64,000 bases of DNA from Glaciihabitans arcticus. Its GTDB lineage: Bacteria > Actinomycetota > Actinomycetes > Actinomycetales > Microbacteriaceae. Positions 37,001 to 44,798 of this stretch are shown here, one piece after another. The notes under the pieces were generated by a model. It searched no databases. It was given only the letters and a program-made list of their open reading frames with translations, and was not told the origin of the DNA. A program made the translations under genes and the position numbers. The stretch lies in assembly GCF_004310685.1 (NCBI RefSeq), contig NZ_SISG01000001.1, positions 1,922,001 through 1,986,000 of the forward strand. Reading direction: 5' to 3'. Positions within the stretch are counted from its first letter, which is position 1; the number at the start of each line of letters is the position of its first letter.

Positions 37001-38951
37001 TGCCGTCGGGCAGGAAGTTGTAGCCGGTGACGGTGACCGTCTCGCCCTCGGGGTTGAGGCCGGTCGTCTTCGAGACGCCAAGTGTCGGCGCCGTCGAGAA
37101 GCTGATCGGCGTGAAGGTCTCGAAGGCGGGAGCCAGGGCACCCGACCCCCCGTAGGTGTAGATGCCGTAGTTGCCGATGAGGGGCTCGTTCGCATAACCC
37201 TTCTTGACCGTGAGCTCGGCGGTGAACGTGCCATCCGGGTTCAGGATGACGGCACCGGCCGCAGCCCCACCGATCGGGGTCACGTCTTCCGCGAGGACGG
37301 CCCACTTGGCGGAGCCGTTCTTGCGCAGTGAGCTCGCCACGCCGGCGCTGGGCTTCCAGGCGTCCGGGTACTTCGCGAACACGGCGTAGGCACCCGAGAA
37401 CGTGTTCAGCAGCGGCGGACGGGTCCCCGTGGTGTTCACACCGGGAACGAACCCGGTGCCGGTCACGGTGATCGTCTCACCGGCGGGACTGATGTTGCTC
37501 GTCTTGGAAACGGTGACAGCCGGCGGTGCCTTGAACGCGATCGGGGTGAAGGTCTCGAACGCGGGGACCACCGCCCCGGATCCGCCGTAGGTGTAGATGC
37601 CGTAGGTGCCGGTCGCGGGCTCGCCCGTGAATCCCTTGGCGACGGTGATCTCGGCGGTAAAGGATCCGTCGGGGTTCAGGGTTACGGCGCCGCCCGCGGC
37701 CCCGCCGATCGTCTCGACGTCAGCGGCGGGCACGGCCCACTTGGTGGCACCGTTCTTGCGCAGCGCGGAGGAGACTCCCGCGCTCGGCTTCCAGGCGTCC
37801 GGGTACTTGCCGTAGACGGCATATGCGCCGGAGAAAGTGTTCAGCAGGGGCGGGCGAGTTCCGTTGGAAACGGTCCCGTCGGGCAGGAAGTTGTAGCCGG
37901 TAACGGTGATCGTCTCCCCGAGCGCCTCGAGGCCGGTCGTCTTCGAAACGACGATGGTGGGAGCGGCCGAGAAGCTGATCGGGGTGAACGTCTCGAAGGC
38001 GGGAGCGGTCGCACCGGATCCGCCGTAGGTGTAGATGCCGTAGTTGCCCGTTGCGGGCTCCCCGGTGAAGCCTGGCTTGACGAGCAGTTCAGCGGTGAAC
38101 GAGCCGTCGGCGTTCAGGGTGACCGCACCGGCTCCGGCGCCGCCGATCGTCGCGAGGTCCTCGGCGGGCACGGCCCACTTGGTGGCGCCGTTCTTGCGCA
38201 GCGTGCTCGAGACTCCCGCACTGGGCTTCCAGGCGTCCGGGTATTTGCCGAAGACGGCGTACGCGCCGGAGAACTTGCCCGCGAGCGGTGGGCGCGTGCC
38301 GGAGGTGCTCACACCGGGCACGAAACCGGTGCCCGTCACGGTGATCGTCTCACCGGCGGGGCTGATGTTGCTGGTCTTGGAAACGGTGACGGCGGGCGGC
38401 GCCTGGAAGCTGATCGGCGTGAAGGTCTCGAAGGCGGGGACGACAGCACCGGATCCGCCGTAGGTGTAGATGCCGTAGTTTCCGGTCGCGGGCTCGCCCG
38501 TGAAGCCTTTCGCCACGGTGATCTCGGCAGTGAAGGATCCGTCGGCGTTGAGCGTGACGGCGCCGCCCGCAGCACCACCGATGGTCTCGACGTCTTCAGC
38601 GAGCACGGCCCACTTGGTCGCGCCATTCTTACGCAGGCTCGATGAGACACCCGCGCTCGGCTTCCAGTTGTCCGGGTACTTGCCGAAAACGACGTACGCG
38701 CCGGAGAACTTGCCCGCGAGCGGCGGGCGCGCGCCGTTGGTGTCCGTGCTGGGAAGGAACCCCGTGCCCGTGACCGTGATGGTGTCGCCGAGCGGGTTGA
38801 GGCCCGTCGACTTCGACACCGAGATCGTGGGAGCGTCAGCAGCGATGGCTGCAGTAGGGGCAAGAGAGATGCCTCCGACGACGAGCAGGGCGGTGATCAG
38901 CGAGGCGACGACGGTGCGCGCGCGCGACGACAGGGCAGAGAGGGTGCTCAC
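34050..38951 (-). CDS. HtaA-domain heme-binding surface protein, membrane anchored
   Basis: A 1633-residue protein with a signal peptide (cleavage near AAIAADA). Residues about 40-765 are five near-identical modules of about 145 residues. Each has TITVTGTGF/TGYNF, then WKPSAGVSS.LRKNG..KWAV, then GNYGIYTYGGSGA. An Ig-like module (about 770-860) follows. Three HtaA domains begin near 866, 1135 and 1412 (SLSWGIKQSFRDY, SLTWGVKASLRDY, ITWGFKESFRSY), and an Ig-like module separates the first two. A C-terminal membrane helix and RRRQLKQR tail anchor it. HtaA domains capture heme in Corynebacterium. Confidence 0.88.
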   Translation of the reverse strand: MSTLSALSSRARTVVASLITALLVVGGISLAPTAAIAADAPTISVSKSTGLNPLGDTITVTGTGFLPSTDTNGARPPLAGKFSGAYVVFGKYPDNWKPSAGVSSSLRKNGATKWAVLAEDVETIGGAAGGAVTLNADGSFTAEITVAKGFTGEPATGNYGIYTYGGSGAVVPAFETFTPISFQAPPAVTVSKTSNISPAGETITVTGTGFVPGVSTSGTRPPLAGKFSGAYAVFGKYPDAWKPSAGVSSTLRKNGATKWAVPAEDLATIGGAGAGAVTLNADGSFTAELLVKPGFTGEPATGNYGIYTYGGSGATAPAFETFTPISFSAAPTIVVSKTTGLEALGETITVTGYNFLPDGTVSNGTRPPLLNTFSGAYAVYGKYPDAWKPSAGVSSALRKNGATKWAVPAADVETIGGAAGGAVTLNPDGSFTAEITVAKGFTGEPATGTYGIYTYGGSGAVVPAFETFTPIAFKAPPAVTVSKTSNISPAGETITVTGTGFVPGVNTTGTRPPLLNTFSGAYAVFAKYPDAWKPSAGVASSLRKNGSAKWAVLAEDVTPIGGAAAGAVILNPDGTFTAELTVKKGYANEPLIGNYGIYTYGGSGALAPAFETFTPISFSTAPTLGVSKTTGLNPEGETVTVTGYNFLPDGTVTNGTRPPLAGSFAGAYAVFAKYPENWKPSAGVASALRKNGSAKWAVPAESFDAVGGANAGAVTLDPDGSFTAEVLVKPGYTGEPAIGNYGIYSYGGSGATVAAFETYTPISFAAAVSTATTITVTPSTLVEGGTATLSAQVSPVAAGSVVFTSGASTLATVPTNLSGVATFDVAPLPVGDVSYTATFVPNSVLLFSGSADTEAVTIAPKTVGAGSLSWGIKQSFRDYVTGTIAKGSILTTGVTSTGGSFGFGQTTGGTWTELTGLGSSNYSGSVRFIGHNGLLDVSIANPTVRIESASSATLLVSVNGGQPIEFATMDLSAGIRSTPNNAVRYAEVPAVLTAAGAAVFAYNGQAFYPAGTAIDPLSFTIGTAGTTPVPPTAVTPKITLATSPASSVFVGKPVTLRASVAPTAAGIVYFRNGSTALGSAAVNASGLATLTLPSLAAGSYSFTAAFAPTDVERFTTASSSAIGFTVNKLVVSQPGSLTWGVKASLRDYVLGGGSIATSAGAGTSGGAFIFPQAGGTFDHATATGSAGYSGRVTFDYPAHKFSIGLSNPRVAITSASNGLLIADVTFNGSTTSGVTFANLRFGAANHTTVGATTTFSNVTASLTAAGAATFAGFYQAGDALDPMSFVIGKASSGFSGSSQDSEEEEWVAPLTPPATTGIESASSEYEVGATFTGRASGFQPNEEDIRVVLYSTPVILAEGIVADPAGVVRWSGTLPAGLEGEHTVTFQGSVSRGIPITITAPEVTTLEGCDVQDAAITWGFKESFRSYISGSIANGEWTVADGATYAVPNFGFADGTGIYNAGSGGGLVTFEGSIRFTGHDGLLDTTVSNPQFKLISASSAVLLLDISGETQDGATVDAAGVEFVTLDLAAATVTNENGIVTITDAPTELTTAGSDAFGTYDAGEPFDALTVSFSTPADCAVAAPAEPSTVEDGPITDDAPNLSWLLWLIVPFVLIGGIVVPMVVWRRRQLKQR

Positions 38952-38982
38952 GGGTGATTGTGCTCCAGAGAAGAGGGCTGCG

Positions 38983-39001
38983 TTAGCTAAGGCTAAGCTT
39001 A
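38983..39001. promoter_or_regulatory. DtxR/IdeR-like iron box upstream of the HtaA gene
   Basis: TTAGCTAAGGCTAAGCTTA agrees with the iron-box consensus at about 15 of 19 positions and is itself nearly palindromic. It is 32 bp before the GTG at 38951. Repression under iron-replete conditions is predicted. Confidence 0.75.
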
Positions 39002-39045
39002 CTTTTGACCCTAGAGGTGACAGCCCTGTCCTGTCAAAATATTGC

Positions 39046-39061
39046 TTAGGGCAGCCTAAGA
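39046..39061. promoter_or_regulatory. Second, weaker iron-box-like palindrome
   Basis: TTAGGGCAGCCTAAG has outer arms CTTAGG and CCTAAG. It agrees with the iron-box ends but not the centre. It abuts the 3' end of the ElaA gene and lies about 95 bp from the HtaA start, which may add cooperative repression. Confidence 0.45.
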
Positions 39062-39520
39062 AGTCGCGGCTCGGTACATGGAGATGTGCGGGATGCCCGC
39101 CTCGACGAACACGTCACCGAACGCTTCGAAGCCGAACTTCGCGTAGAGCGGCGCGATGTACTCCTGGGCATGCAGCAGCATCGGCTCGTGGCCGTACGTC
39201 TCGATGACCGCCTTCAATAGGACGCTCGAGAGACCCTGGCCCCGGCTCGCGGGATCGGTGACGACGCGCCCGATGAGACGCACGGCGTCGAGGTGCTCCG
39301 GCTCGGCGTCGACGATCGTGCGCAGGTAGGACGCCGTGGCGTTGCCCTCCCCGGCGATCCACCAGTGCTCGGTGGTCGGCTCGGCGTCGCGCCAGTCGAG
39401 TTCCTCCTCATCGATCTTCTGCTCGACGAAGAACACATCCGTTCGCAGTTTGAGAATCGAGTAGAGCTCGGTCAGGCTGAGATCAGCCCACATCTTGCGG
39501 GATACGGAACATTCGGGCAT
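39056..39520 (-). CDS. ElaA-like GNAT acetyltransferase
   Basis: A 154-residue single-domain GNAT protein. The start [21 protein letters not shown] and the acetyl-CoA loop [18 protein letters not shown] match ElaA. The C-terminal ARLYAKFGF-like motif appears as APLYAKFGF. The substrate is unknown. The ATG at 39520 is 8 nt downstream of a TAAACT -10-like hexamer, consistent with a leaderless message. It is divergent from msrB. Confidence 0.87.
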   Translation of the reverse strand: MPECSVSRKMWADLSLTELYSILKLRTDVFFVEQKIDEEELDWRDAEPTTEHWWIAGEGNATASYLRTIVDAEPEHLDAVRLIGRVVTDPASRGQGLSSVLLKAVIETYGHEPMLLHAQEYIAPLYAKFGFEAFGDVFVEAGIPHISMYRAATS

Positions 39521-39571
39521 GCGCACGAGTTTAAGCTGTTACGAGATGTGCTTCGCGCGAAGGAGAAACCG

Positions 39572-39970
39572 ATGACGTACAAGGTCGAGAAGACTGAAGA
39601 TGAGTGGCGTGCCGAGCTCGGCCCCGAGCAGTACGCGGTTCTTCGCGAGGCCGGCACCGAGCGCGCCTGGACCGGCGAGCTGCTCGACGAGAGCCGCGCC
39701 GGCACCTACACGTGTGCGGCCTGCAACGCCGAACTCTTCAAGAGCGGCACCAAATTCGATTCGGGATGCGGCTGGCCCAGCTTCTACGAGTCGGTGAACC
39801 CTGACGCTGTCGAGCTCATCGTCGACAACTCGCTCGGCATGGAGCGCACCGAGGTGCGTTGTGCCACGTGCGGTTCGCACCTCGGCCACGTGTTCCCCGA
39901 TGGCTTCGGCACCCCGACCGGTGACCGCTACTGCATGAACTCGCTCTCCCTCGACTTCAAGGAAAACTGA
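39572..39970 (+). CDS. msrB: Peptide methionine-(R)-S-oxide reductase
   Basis: MsrB repairs the R form of methionine sulfoxide. The 132-residue protein has two CxxC zinc pairs ([10 protein letters not shown] and [10 protein letters not shown]), the substrate loop [11 protein letters not shown] and the catalytic Cys in [20 protein letters not shown] precedes the ATG. The next gene starts directly after the stop, suggesting an oxidative-stress operon. Confidence 0.95.
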   Translation: MTYKVEKTEDEWRAELGPEQYAVLREAGTERAWTGELLDESRAGTYTCAACNAELFKSGTKFDSGCGWPSFYESVNPDAVELIVDNSLGMERTEVRCATCGSHLGHVFPDGFGTPTGDRYCMNSLSLDFKEN

Positions 39971-40516
39971 TTGTCGATTCTCGACGCCGTTCGTAACCGC
40001 CAGTCGTACTCCAAGGTCACCGAGGTCGCGCCGACCCACGAGGAGCTGCTGCCCCTCGTGGCCGCCGCCGCTTCCGTTGCCGATCACGGGTCGATGCGTC
40101 CGTGGCGTCTTATTGAGCTGCGCGGTGACGATCGTCTGGCTCTCGGAGCGGCACTCGCTGCCTCTGCCGGGGTCGACGGCAAGGAGGCCGCGAAGCTCGG
40201 CGAGAAGCCGCTGCGCGCATCCCTTCTTATTGCGGTCGTCGGCGTCTACAAGCCGTCGTTCAAGGTGCCGGAGTGGGAGCAGGAGGCAGTGGCATCCGGA
40301 GTCGCTCACACGCTCTCACTGCTGCTGGATGACGCGGGCTGGGGCGTGTTCTGGCGCACCGGCATCCACACGCGCTCGAAGCCGGTTGCCAAGATGCACG
40401 GGCTGGCGCACAACGAGAAGCTGCTCGGCTGGCTCTATGTCGGCGGCAAGCCGGAGAAGCGCAAGCCGGAGAAGAAGGACAAGTTCAACCCGTCGCGGGC
40501 TATTTCGCCGCTGTAA
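39971..40516 (+). CDS. Nitroreductase-family protein
   Basis: A 181-residue FMN-dependent nitroreductase-like protein. MSILDAVRNRQSYSKV is the usual flavin-phosphate-binding start, with SMRPWRLIEL and a C-terminal LGWLYVGGKPEKRKPEKK. It begins with TTG directly after the msrB stop, with AAGGA upstream. Its small size fits single-domain members. The electron acceptor is unknown. It overlaps the convergent exporter gene by 17 bp. Confidence 0.85.
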   Translation: MSILDAVRNRQSYSKVTEVAPTHEELLPLVAAAASVADHGSMRPWRLIELRGDDRLALGAALAASAGVDGKEAAKLGEKPLRASLLIAVVGVYKPSFKVPEWEQEAVASGVAHTLSLLLDDAGWGVFWRTGIHTRSKPVAKMHGLAHNEKLLGWLYVGGKPEKRKPEKKDKFNPSRAISPL

Positions 40517-41474
40517 CTCTTCTGCTGGGCAGCGCCGCGATCGCGACGGCGACGAGGGTGAGCAGCGTGCCGAGCACGGTGGTCGCGACGACCTCGTGGC
40601 CCTCCGGCGGCACGATGACGTCGAGCAACAGGCTGGTGACGAGCTGGCCGGCGATGGTGCCGAGTCCGAGCAGCAGCACGCCGGTGGTGCGCACGACGAT
40701 GGCGGCGCCGGCGATGAAGATGACGCCGATGGGTCCGCCGAGGTAGAGCCACCAGTCGGTCGGTGCTTCGGTCGGCCAGCCCGCGATGCTCGCGTGGATC
40801 AGCGCCGCAATGACGAGCACGGTGAAGCCGACGACGAAATTGTTGAACGTGGCGGTGAGCGCGGATCCGGAGTGCACCCGCACCTGCCCGTTGACGGCCT
40901 GCTGCCAGCCGATGCCGATGCCGGCGATGAAGGGCATCACGAGCATCCAGAGCGGGATGTCGCCGACGACCTGCGCCGACACCGCGATGCCGACCGCGAT
41001 CAGCGTGAGCACTGACCCGACGACGCGCGTGGCGGTGAGCGCTTTGGGGCGCATGGTGCCGAGCCCGCGGCGGTCAATGATGAGGCCGCTGAGGGTCTGG
41101 CCGGACACGATGGCGACGGTGAAGAGGGCAACCCCGAGGATGGCGGCGGCGAGCCCCTGCGACAGCACGAGGAACGCGCCGGCCGCTCCACCGGCGACGT
41201 AGTACCAGGGCACTTCGCGGCGGCGCAGCAGACCGGTGATGGTGCGGAATCCCGCTCGCCCGGTCGGCATGAACAGCATCGCGATGAAGAGGATGACGAG
41301 TCCCCCGCCGAACGAAATCACCGCTGCGAGGTAGCCGTCGCCGAGCTGGCGTCCGAGCTCGCCGTTGATGCGGGACTGGGTGGCGACGCCCGCGCCGAAC
41401 ACGACGGCGAGCGCCACGCCGAGGGCGACGGCGCCGCGCGTCGGAATGTGGTGATCGGTAAGGGAAGATGACAT
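40500..41474 (-). CDS. DMT-family transporter (DUF606/YdcZ type)
   Basis: A 324-residue membrane protein with ten helices formed by two five-helix halves (for example AAVISFGGGLVILFIAMLF and the related NNFVVGFTVLVIAALIH). This internal duplication is typical of DUF606-type small-molecule exporters. The ATG at 41474 is chosen over one ten codons upstream because the conserved part begins here. The substrate is unknown. Its gene is divergent from a LysE-type exporter. Confidence 0.82.
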   Translation of the reverse strand: MSSSLTDHHIPTRGAVALGVALAVVFGAGVATQSRINGELGRQLGDGYLAAVISFGGGLVILFIAMLFMPTGRAGFRTITGLLRRREVPWYYVAGGAAGAFLVLSQGLAAAILGVALFTVAIVSGQTLSGLIIDRRGLGTMRPKALTATRVVGSVLTLIAVGIAVSAQVVGDIPLWMLVMPFIAGIGIGWQQAVNGQVRVHSGSALTATFNNFVVGFTVLVIAALIHASIAGWPTEAPTDWWLYLGGPIGVIFIAGAAIVVRTTGVLLLGLGTIAGQLVTSLLLDVIVPPEGHEVVATTVLGTLLTLVAVAIAALPSRRVTAAK

Positions 41475-41506
41475 CGGTACAACGCTAGGCGAACCGGAGG
41501 ACACGC

Positions 41507-42142
41507 ATGACCATGACCAGCGCGCTGCTCTCTTTCGCGGTCGTCGCCGCGCTGCTCACGATCACGCCGGGCCTCGACAGCGCACTCGTGCTGCGGTCCG
41601 CACTCGTGCAGGGTCGTCGCCTCGCCATCGCAACCTCCCTCGGAATCATCAGCGGAGCTTTTGTATGGGGCGTCGCTGCGGCCGTCGGTTTGGCGGCGTT
41701 GCTGCGCGCATCCGAAGTCGCGTTCTCGGTTCTCAAGATCGTGGGTGCCGGCTACATGATTTTTCTGGGGTTGAGGATGCTGTGGACTCGCGTCATTCGT
41801 CCGCGTGCCGCCGCTGACTCTTCTGTCGGATCGCTCCCCCGCCACTGGTGGGGGTCGTTCGGCAAGGGACTGCTGACAAACCTGCTGAACCCGAAGGTGG
41901 GAGCGTTCTATGTGGCGGTGCTGCCGCAGTTCCTGCCCGAATCGGTCAACGAGCTTCTGATGGGCGTGCTGCTGGCGGGGGTGCACGGCGTGGAGACGGC
42001 GGCGTGGTTCGCGCTGATCATTTTCGGGGCGCATGCGGTGCGACGCTGGCTGGACCGCCCGGTGGTGCAGCGCTCGATCGACGGTGTCACCGGTTCGGCC
42101 CTGGTCGGTTTCGGCGTTGCGCTGGCCGTCTCGCACGACTGA
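41507..42142 (+). CDS. LysE-family amino-acid exporter
   Basis: A 211-residue protein with six membrane helices. The LysE/RhtB signature is visible as LTITPGLDSALVLRSAL, then GISGAF-like LGIISGAFVWG, and GLLTNLLNPKVGAFYVAVLPQF. Export of amino acids or related metabolites is the family role. GGAGG precedes the ATG. It ends 23 bp before tRNA-Thr. Confidence 0.9.
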   Translation: MTMTSALLSFAVVAALLTITPGLDSALVLRSALVQGRRLAIATSLGIISGAFVWGVAAAVGLAALLRASEVAFSVLKIVGAGYMIFLGLRMLWTRVIRPRAAADSSVGSLPRHWWGSFGKGLLTNLLNPKVGAFYVAVLPQFLPESVNELLMGVLLAGVHGVETAAWFALIIFGAHAVRRWLDRPVVQRSIDGVTGSALVGFGVALAVSHD

Positions 42143-42165
42143 CTATTATTGGATCGCACGATCTC

Positions 42166-42239
42166 GCCCCCTTAGCTCAGTTGGCCAGAGCACCGCTCTT
42201 GTAAAGCGGGGGTCGTCGGTTCGAATCCGACAGGGGGCT
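42166..42239 (+). tRNA. tRNA-Thr (anticodon TGT)
   Basis: Cloverleaf with 7-bp acceptor GCCCCCT/AGGGGGC, D arm GCTC/GAGC, anticodon loop CTTGTAA (TGT at 34-36), anticodon stem CCGCT/AGCGG and T loop TTCGAAT. CCA is not encoded. The DNA to its right has an ArsR/SDR cassette that could be acquired. Confidence 0.95.
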
Positions 42240-42243
42240 CAGG

Positions 42244-42271
42244 TTCAGAAGCCAACTAGTTGGCGTCTGAA
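42244..42271. repeat. 28-nt near-perfect palindrome just after tRNA-Thr
   Basis: Arms TTCAGAAGCCAACT and AGTTGGCGTCTGAA are complementary except for one position, around an ACTAGT centre. It begins 5 nt after the tRNA. No T-run follows, so it is either a processing/termination hairpin or a remnant of a recombination site. Confidence 0.7.
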
Positions 42272-42386
42272 ATTGGGCCCGCCCGAAAGATGACCGGGTT
42301 CGACCGGCCTCCCTCACGCTCAGCATCGACACGGACATCAAGTTCTTCATTCGTCGCCTGTTCCGACGCGCATAGCTGCTGCGGTG

Positions 42387-43307
42387 TCAGGCGGCGCGAA
42401 ATCCCCGCCACCTTCGGAACCAGATCGCGACGCGGAGATCACTCCACCCGAATCGTCCTTCGGCGGGTAGCGCCGCCCGGATGCTCTCGTCAGTGAAAAG
42501 GTGCGACGGCCGAATGTCCTCTGGAAGTTCAGGAGCCCACGGCGCCGGCTTATTGACACCTTCCGCAAGCATCTGCGCCTGCGCCTTGGCGACCAATGGC
42601 ACGACCATCGCCCATTCCGTTAGCTGGGCGAGGATTCTGATCGACCAGACTGGCACGGCCACGAAGAGCGGCTTCCGCCCGACGATGCGAGCGATGCGCC
42701 GGACCGCGTCACCCAGCGGCAACTCTTCGGCTCCCATGACGGCCACAGTTGGTTCTGCGATTCGCCCTTCAGTAGCAGCCACAAGCACATCGACGAAGTC
42801 CTCGATGGGAATCGGTCGCACCATGCGTTCGCGGTATCCAACCGTGGCAAACACCGGCCAGGTCTTCACCGCTCGGCTGACGTGGTCGACCATGTGATCA
42901 CCGTGCCCGTACATCATGGACGCCTTCAGGATCGTGTGATCGATGCCGGACTCACGGATCAATTCTTCAGCTGCCCACTTTGTCTCGTGGTATCCCGACC
43001 CGCAGTCCGGACGAGCACGCAGAAAGCTCACCATCACGATCCGCTTGATGCCCGCTCGCTGTGCCGCAGCAATCATCGAGCGCGTTCCGTCAACGTGAAC
43101 CCGCTGGAATGTTTGGTCCCCAATCTCACGGTTGATCCCGGCGGCATGCACGACGACGTCGCATCCCGCGAAGGCTGCGGCGAGTGCAACCTCGTTCTCG
43201 ACGTCGATGCCCGTTCGGCGAGAGATGACGACCGTCTGCGACTGGTCGAGTCGCGCGGCGAGGTGCCCGCCGACGAAGCCGGTTCCTCCGGTGATTGCGA
43301 CACGCAT
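42387..43307 (-). CDS. Atypical short-chain dehydrogenase (NDUFA9-like epimerase family)
   Basis: A 306-residue Rossmann-fold protein. GGTGFVGGHLAARL binds NAD(P). VVHAAGIN and the catalytic-type YHETKWAAEELIRESG (YxxxK) follow. The C-terminal RPIPIEDFVDVLVAATEG matches atypical SDRs related to complex I subunit NDUFA9. The substrate is unknown. It is divergent from an ArsR regulator across a readable operator. Confidence 0.85.
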   Translation of the reverse strand: MRVAITGGTGFVGGHLAARLDQSQTVVISRRTGIDVENEVALAAAFAGCDVVVHAAGINREIGDQTFQRVHVDGTRSMIAAAQRAGIKRIVMVSFLRARPDCGSGYHETKWAAEELIRESGIDHTILKASMMYGHGDHMVDHVSRAVKTWPVFATVGYRERMVRPIPIEDFVDVLVAATEGRIAEPTVAVMGAEELPLGDAVRRIARIVGRKPLFVAVPVWSIRILAQLTEWAMVVPLVAKAQAQMLAEGVNKPAPWAPELPEDIRPSHLFTDESIRAALPAEGRFGWSDLRVAIWFRRWRGFRAA

Positions 43308-43354
43308 TATTCGCTCCTTGCCTATTTCGCTAAATGGCTATTTACGGAGACTCT

Positions 43355-43374
43355 ATATAGCAATGGTGCTATAT
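43355..43374. promoter_or_regulatory. Palindromic operator for the adjacent ArsR regulator
   Basis: ATATAGCA, four bases (ATGG), TGCTATAT: perfect 8-bp arms in an AT-rich promoter between the divergent SDR and ArsR genes, 7 bp before the ArsR start. It likely mediates autoregulation and control of the SDR gene. Confidence 0.75.
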
Positions 43375-43381
43375 TGCAAAT

Positions 43382-43726
43382 ATGGCAGATACAGCGAGTG
43401 ACATCTTTGCCGCGCTGGCGCATCCCACCCGGCGCCAGATCCTTCAGGACCTCAAGGACGGCGAACTCGCGGCTGGCGAGATCGCCGGGCGCTTCAAAAC
43501 GTCAGGCCCAACCATCTCTCGACACCTCGGTGTGCTTCGACAGGCAGGTCTGGTGACCGAGCGTCGCGACGCCAACCGCATTCTGTACTCGCTGGTGAGC
43601 GAACGTCTGGCACTCTCTGTTGGCGACTTCCTGTCGACCGTGTGCCCTGAGCAGATTGTGCTCAGAGAGGTTCGCAAGCGCGTGTCGACCAGTGAGGCCG
43701 CGGCGGCTTCGACCGCAAGGCTCTAG
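43382..43726 (+). CDS. ArsR/SdpR-like transcriptional repressor
   Basis: A 114-residue winged-helix protein: IFAALAHPTRRQILQDLKDG, recognition helix SGPTISRHLGVLRQAGLV, and wing RRDANRILYSL. Cys metal sites of metal-sensing ArsR proteins are not evident, so it is closer to SdpR-type autorepressors. It faces the SDR gene and has the operator just upstream of its start. Confidence 0.9.
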   Translation: MADTASDIFAALAHPTRRQILQDLKDGELAAGEIAGRFKTSGPTISRHLGVLRQAGLVTERRDANRILYSLVSERLALSVGDFLSTVCPEQIVLREVRKRVSTSEAAAASTARL

Positions 43727-43813
43727 TTGCGTCGTGTAGTCGAGTCTCGCGCTCCGGCCGATAGATGGGCACGACTCCTAACGGGTGAACTAGTCGACCC
43801 CTAACGTGAACCC

Positions 43814-43969
43814 ATGAGCTACTTCAACCTCGCCTTCAGCCCGATCGCTGTCATCGATGAGTTCGAGAGCTGGTGCAACCACGAGGCGGAGCGGGAATGC
43901 AAACATGGCGTACCCACCCAATGGGGGTGTGGCCGAGCGAAGCGTGCGTCGCTAGGCTCGGCGCCATGA
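43814..43969 (+). CDS. Candidate 51-residue Cys-containing peptide gene
   Basis: An ATG frame encoding MSYFNLAFSPIAVIDEFES, then WCNHEAERECKHG and WGCGRAKRAS. Three of the four Cys are followed two or three residues later by polar residues. The TGA overlaps the ATG of the following lipoprotein gene (ATGA). There is no clear ribosome site, and the codon pattern after residue 35 is unconvincing, so it may be a chance frame. Confidence 0.3.
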   Translation: MSYFNLAFSPIAVIDEFESWCNHEAERECKHGVPTQWGCGRAKRASLGSAP

Positions 43970-44355
43970 AGAGGCTTTTAGCAATCGGCGTTGTCGCCCT
44001 CGTTGCGCTCACGGGTTGCAGCCTGGAACCCAGACCGCTCAATGACCCCTCGATTGATTACGGGTTCTCTTTCTCGTACATGGAAGACCTGCCCAGCGGA
44101 ATCGAGTGGGCGCGTGGCTTGACCACCGAGACGCCCGAACTCGCTGCCGAGTTCATCAAGGGCCTTCCCGTGTTCATCGACGAGGTGGAAGAGGCCGATC
44201 TTTCGCCCGCAGTCGAGGAGCAGGCGTATGTAGCGCTCTCCGAGCTGCAGCTCGCCGCGTTCGGAGAGCCCGAAAACGTGACCGACCTGCTGCCCGAGTT
44301 GAACGAAGTGCTCGACGCGCTCGAAACCGATGCCGAGGCTCGAGCCGCCCGATAG
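43966..44355 (+). CDS. Small acidic lipoprotein
   Basis: A 129-residue protein with a lipoprotein signal (VVALVALTGC, lipobox Cys about residue 18). The mature part is helical and acidic (LPVFIDEVEEADLSPAVEEQ and VTDLLPELNEVLDAL). No family recognised. The ATG at 43966 starts the signal peptide directly, and its stop abuts the convergent YciI gene. Confidence 0.72.
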   Translation: MKRLLAIGVVALVALTGCSLEPRPLNDPSIDYGFSFSYMEDLPSGIEWARGLTTETPELAAEFIKGLPVFIDEVEEADLSPAVEEQAYVALSELQLAAFGEPENVTDLLPELNEVLDALETDAEARAAR

Positions 44356-44697
44356 CTACGAAGCGGGGTCGTACATGAATTCGATCAGTTCCTGCGGGCA
44401 ACGGCAGGCCTTCGCGATCTTCGCGGCCCAGCGCTCGGCGGCCTCGCGGTTCGGGAGTTCGAGCACCGTCATCCCGCCATGGAGGGTCTTGGTGCGCGGG
44501 TAGGTGTCGGTCGAGAGTGAACCGTCGGCGCTCACCAACACGGCGTCGACGTCTTCGTTGATGCCGCCGCCGAAGACGTAGGCGCCGGCGGCCTTCGCCT
44601 CCTCAATGACCTCGTGCGACTCACGCACGATGTTGTCCCAGTCGCCGTCGGCGACCTCCATCACGCCACTCGGGAACGAAATCAGGTACTTGGTCAC
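44356..44697 (-). CDS. YciI/DGPF-domain protein
   Basis: A 113-residue ferredoxin-like alpha/beta protein of the YCII-related family, often found as stand-alone sigma-factor-linked or detoxification partners. KYLISFPSG begins the fold, GGGINEDVDAVLVSADG and HGGMTVLELPNREAAERWA follow. The ATG at 44697 opens the conserved region. The gene is isolated on this strand and its stop abuts the lipoprotein stop. Confidence 0.82.
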   Translation of the reverse strand: MTKYLISFPSGVMEVADGDWDNIVRESHEVIEEAKAAGAYVFGGGINEDVDAVLVSADGSLSTDTYPRTKTLHGGMTVLELPNREAAERWAAKIAKACRCPQELIEFMYDPAS

Positions 44698-44798
44698 GGC
44701 ACATCCTCTCGGTTATGTGAACACTGTACACATCGGGCTGGTCGGTGAAAAGGGACAGTTAGGCTCGAGGCACTCCTCACGTTGAACGGACCAGCCGA

